From: Pelargonium cotyledonis
Taxonomy: Eukaryota; Streptophyta; Magnoliopsida; Geraniales; Geraniaceae
Assembly: GCA_036897625.1 (NCBI GenBank)
Contig: JAYMTA010000016.1
Coordinates: 48,542 to 112,541 of the forward strand
DNA length: 64,000 nt
Reading direction: 5' to 3'
In this document: positions 63,420 through 64,000 of the stretch, piece after piece
Position numbering within the stretch: position 1 is the stretch's first letter
Layout: the number at the start of each line of letters is the position of its first letter
Notes under the pieces: generated by a model
The model's database searches: none
What the model was told of the DNA's origin: nothing
What the model saw: only the letters and a program-made list of their open reading frames with translations
Made by a program: the position numbers and the translations under genes

Positions 63420-64000
63420 TAGCAGCCCCATAAAAAGATTTCGTTGTACTTTGTTGGAATATAAGGCAATCGAAAAGTACGAATTCTTGAGTTGGTTTTG
63501 GTACTTGTTTTTTTAATCCTAAATTCTTGAGTATTCTTGTTCCTGTGTTCACCTGTTTATAGGTAGGTTTCTCTGATTCCGGATAAGATACTTGGGAAGG
63601 GTATATCTATTGAAGAAAGAGTAAGGAAAGAAGTCGGAATAGGATACAAGTTATGAGTGAGAGTCAGAAACACCAAAGCCGGAAACTAGGCAATCAGTGA
63701 ATAGAAAGCAGATAGGAGAGCTGTAAGGCTTCAGTTAACTATTCCTCTTCATCTTCCTTCGGAGCCCTCCCTTCCTTCGCTAGTTTTTTGTACACTAAAA
63801 GACAAGCATCCCTTATTCAATTGACTAGAGTTTGAGTTCTTGTTTTAAAGTACTAGAGTCCTTATTCTTATAAATGAGTTTCTTTTAAAAGGACTAAGAA
63901 TACGGGCCCTTTTTAGCTTAGTAGAATCCGCTCCAAAAAGGAAGACTATAGATTAGCTACTGTTTTTTAACGTAATCACTAGATATTCCCTAGATTATTA

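Larger units (their letters stand above)
61561..64000. other. Gene-poor A+T-rich region
   Basis: No protein gene recognised. It holds a tRNA-like sequence (62276), the second copy of the ~90 bp repeat (62673), a Lys-like tRNA sequence (63351) and a mini-palindrome-like GGGGGGCAAAGTACCTC near 62040. From about 63.48 to 63.78 kb motifs are scarce and the sequence is pyrimidine-rich near 63745-63780 (TTCCTTCGGAGCCCTCC), faintly like the tail repeat at 14.75 and 51.67 kb. Confidence 0.5.

Noticed and set aside
1-64000. Ribosomal RNA genes
   Set aside because: I scanned for universal small- and large-subunit core words (for example the 530 loop, decoding site and sarcin-ricin wording) on both strands and found none.
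1-64000. CRISPR array reading of the evenly spread short palindromes
   Set aside because: Spacing is irregular, motifs vary in sequence, no repeat of 24 bases or more recurs, and no cas-like gene is present.

Overview
This 64 kb window is A+T-rich DNA (G+C about one third by eye, not counted) in which I recognise no intact protein gene. The longest standard-code open frame is about 100 codons. Stop codons are dense in all six frames, and open frames of that length are expected by chance in 64 kb at this composition. I found no ribosomal RNA core motif, transposase, reverse transcriptase, homing endonuclease, intron domain V or CRISPR array.

The non-random structure is of four kinds. (1) A very short, imperfect palindromic motif occurs throughout most of the window: typically an A run, then GGG or GGGG, two to four bases, then CC, CCC or CCCC (for example 17056-17064, 28007-28020, 55028-55040, 57492-57508, 58717-58728, 59499-59510). 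I listed about fifty by eye. (2) About twenty tRNA-like sequences lie on both strands. They keep recognisable T-arm and often D-arm signatures, but their acceptor stems do not pair. The best are at 1842-1912 (minus, organellar tRNA-Asn-like 5' half), 19850-19920, 51596-51650 and 63351-63419 (Lys-like). (3) A few longer diverged duplications exist: a ~90 bp repeat at 50160-50250 and 62673-62762, and a tRNA-like sequence plus pyrimidine-rich tail at 14690-14811 and 51596-51732. (4) Some islands have few mini-palindromes and a different texture. One at about 30,950-36,850 has a G-rich to C-rich strand switch near 35.25 kb. Others are at about 13.28-14.88 kb, 18.97-19.62 kb and 60.92-61.56 kb; the last two hold runs of coding-like open frames in shifting registers.

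The best single RNA-gene candidate is at about 49,841-50,060. It contains the RNase P RNA conserved-region-I signature GAGGAAAGTCC, and a downstream segment can pair with it leaving the U bulged, as in helix P4.

Organism: the window does not settle it. Tiny G+C palindromes, decayed organelle-type tRNAs and a possible RNase P RNA are what I would expect from the intergenic part of a very large organellar (perhaps mitochondrial) genome of a plant, alga or protist. A nuclear region with tRNA-derived short interspersed elements is the main alternative. A genome whose transcripts are restored by insertional editing would also look like this. No operon or pathway can be described, because no protein function could be assigned.
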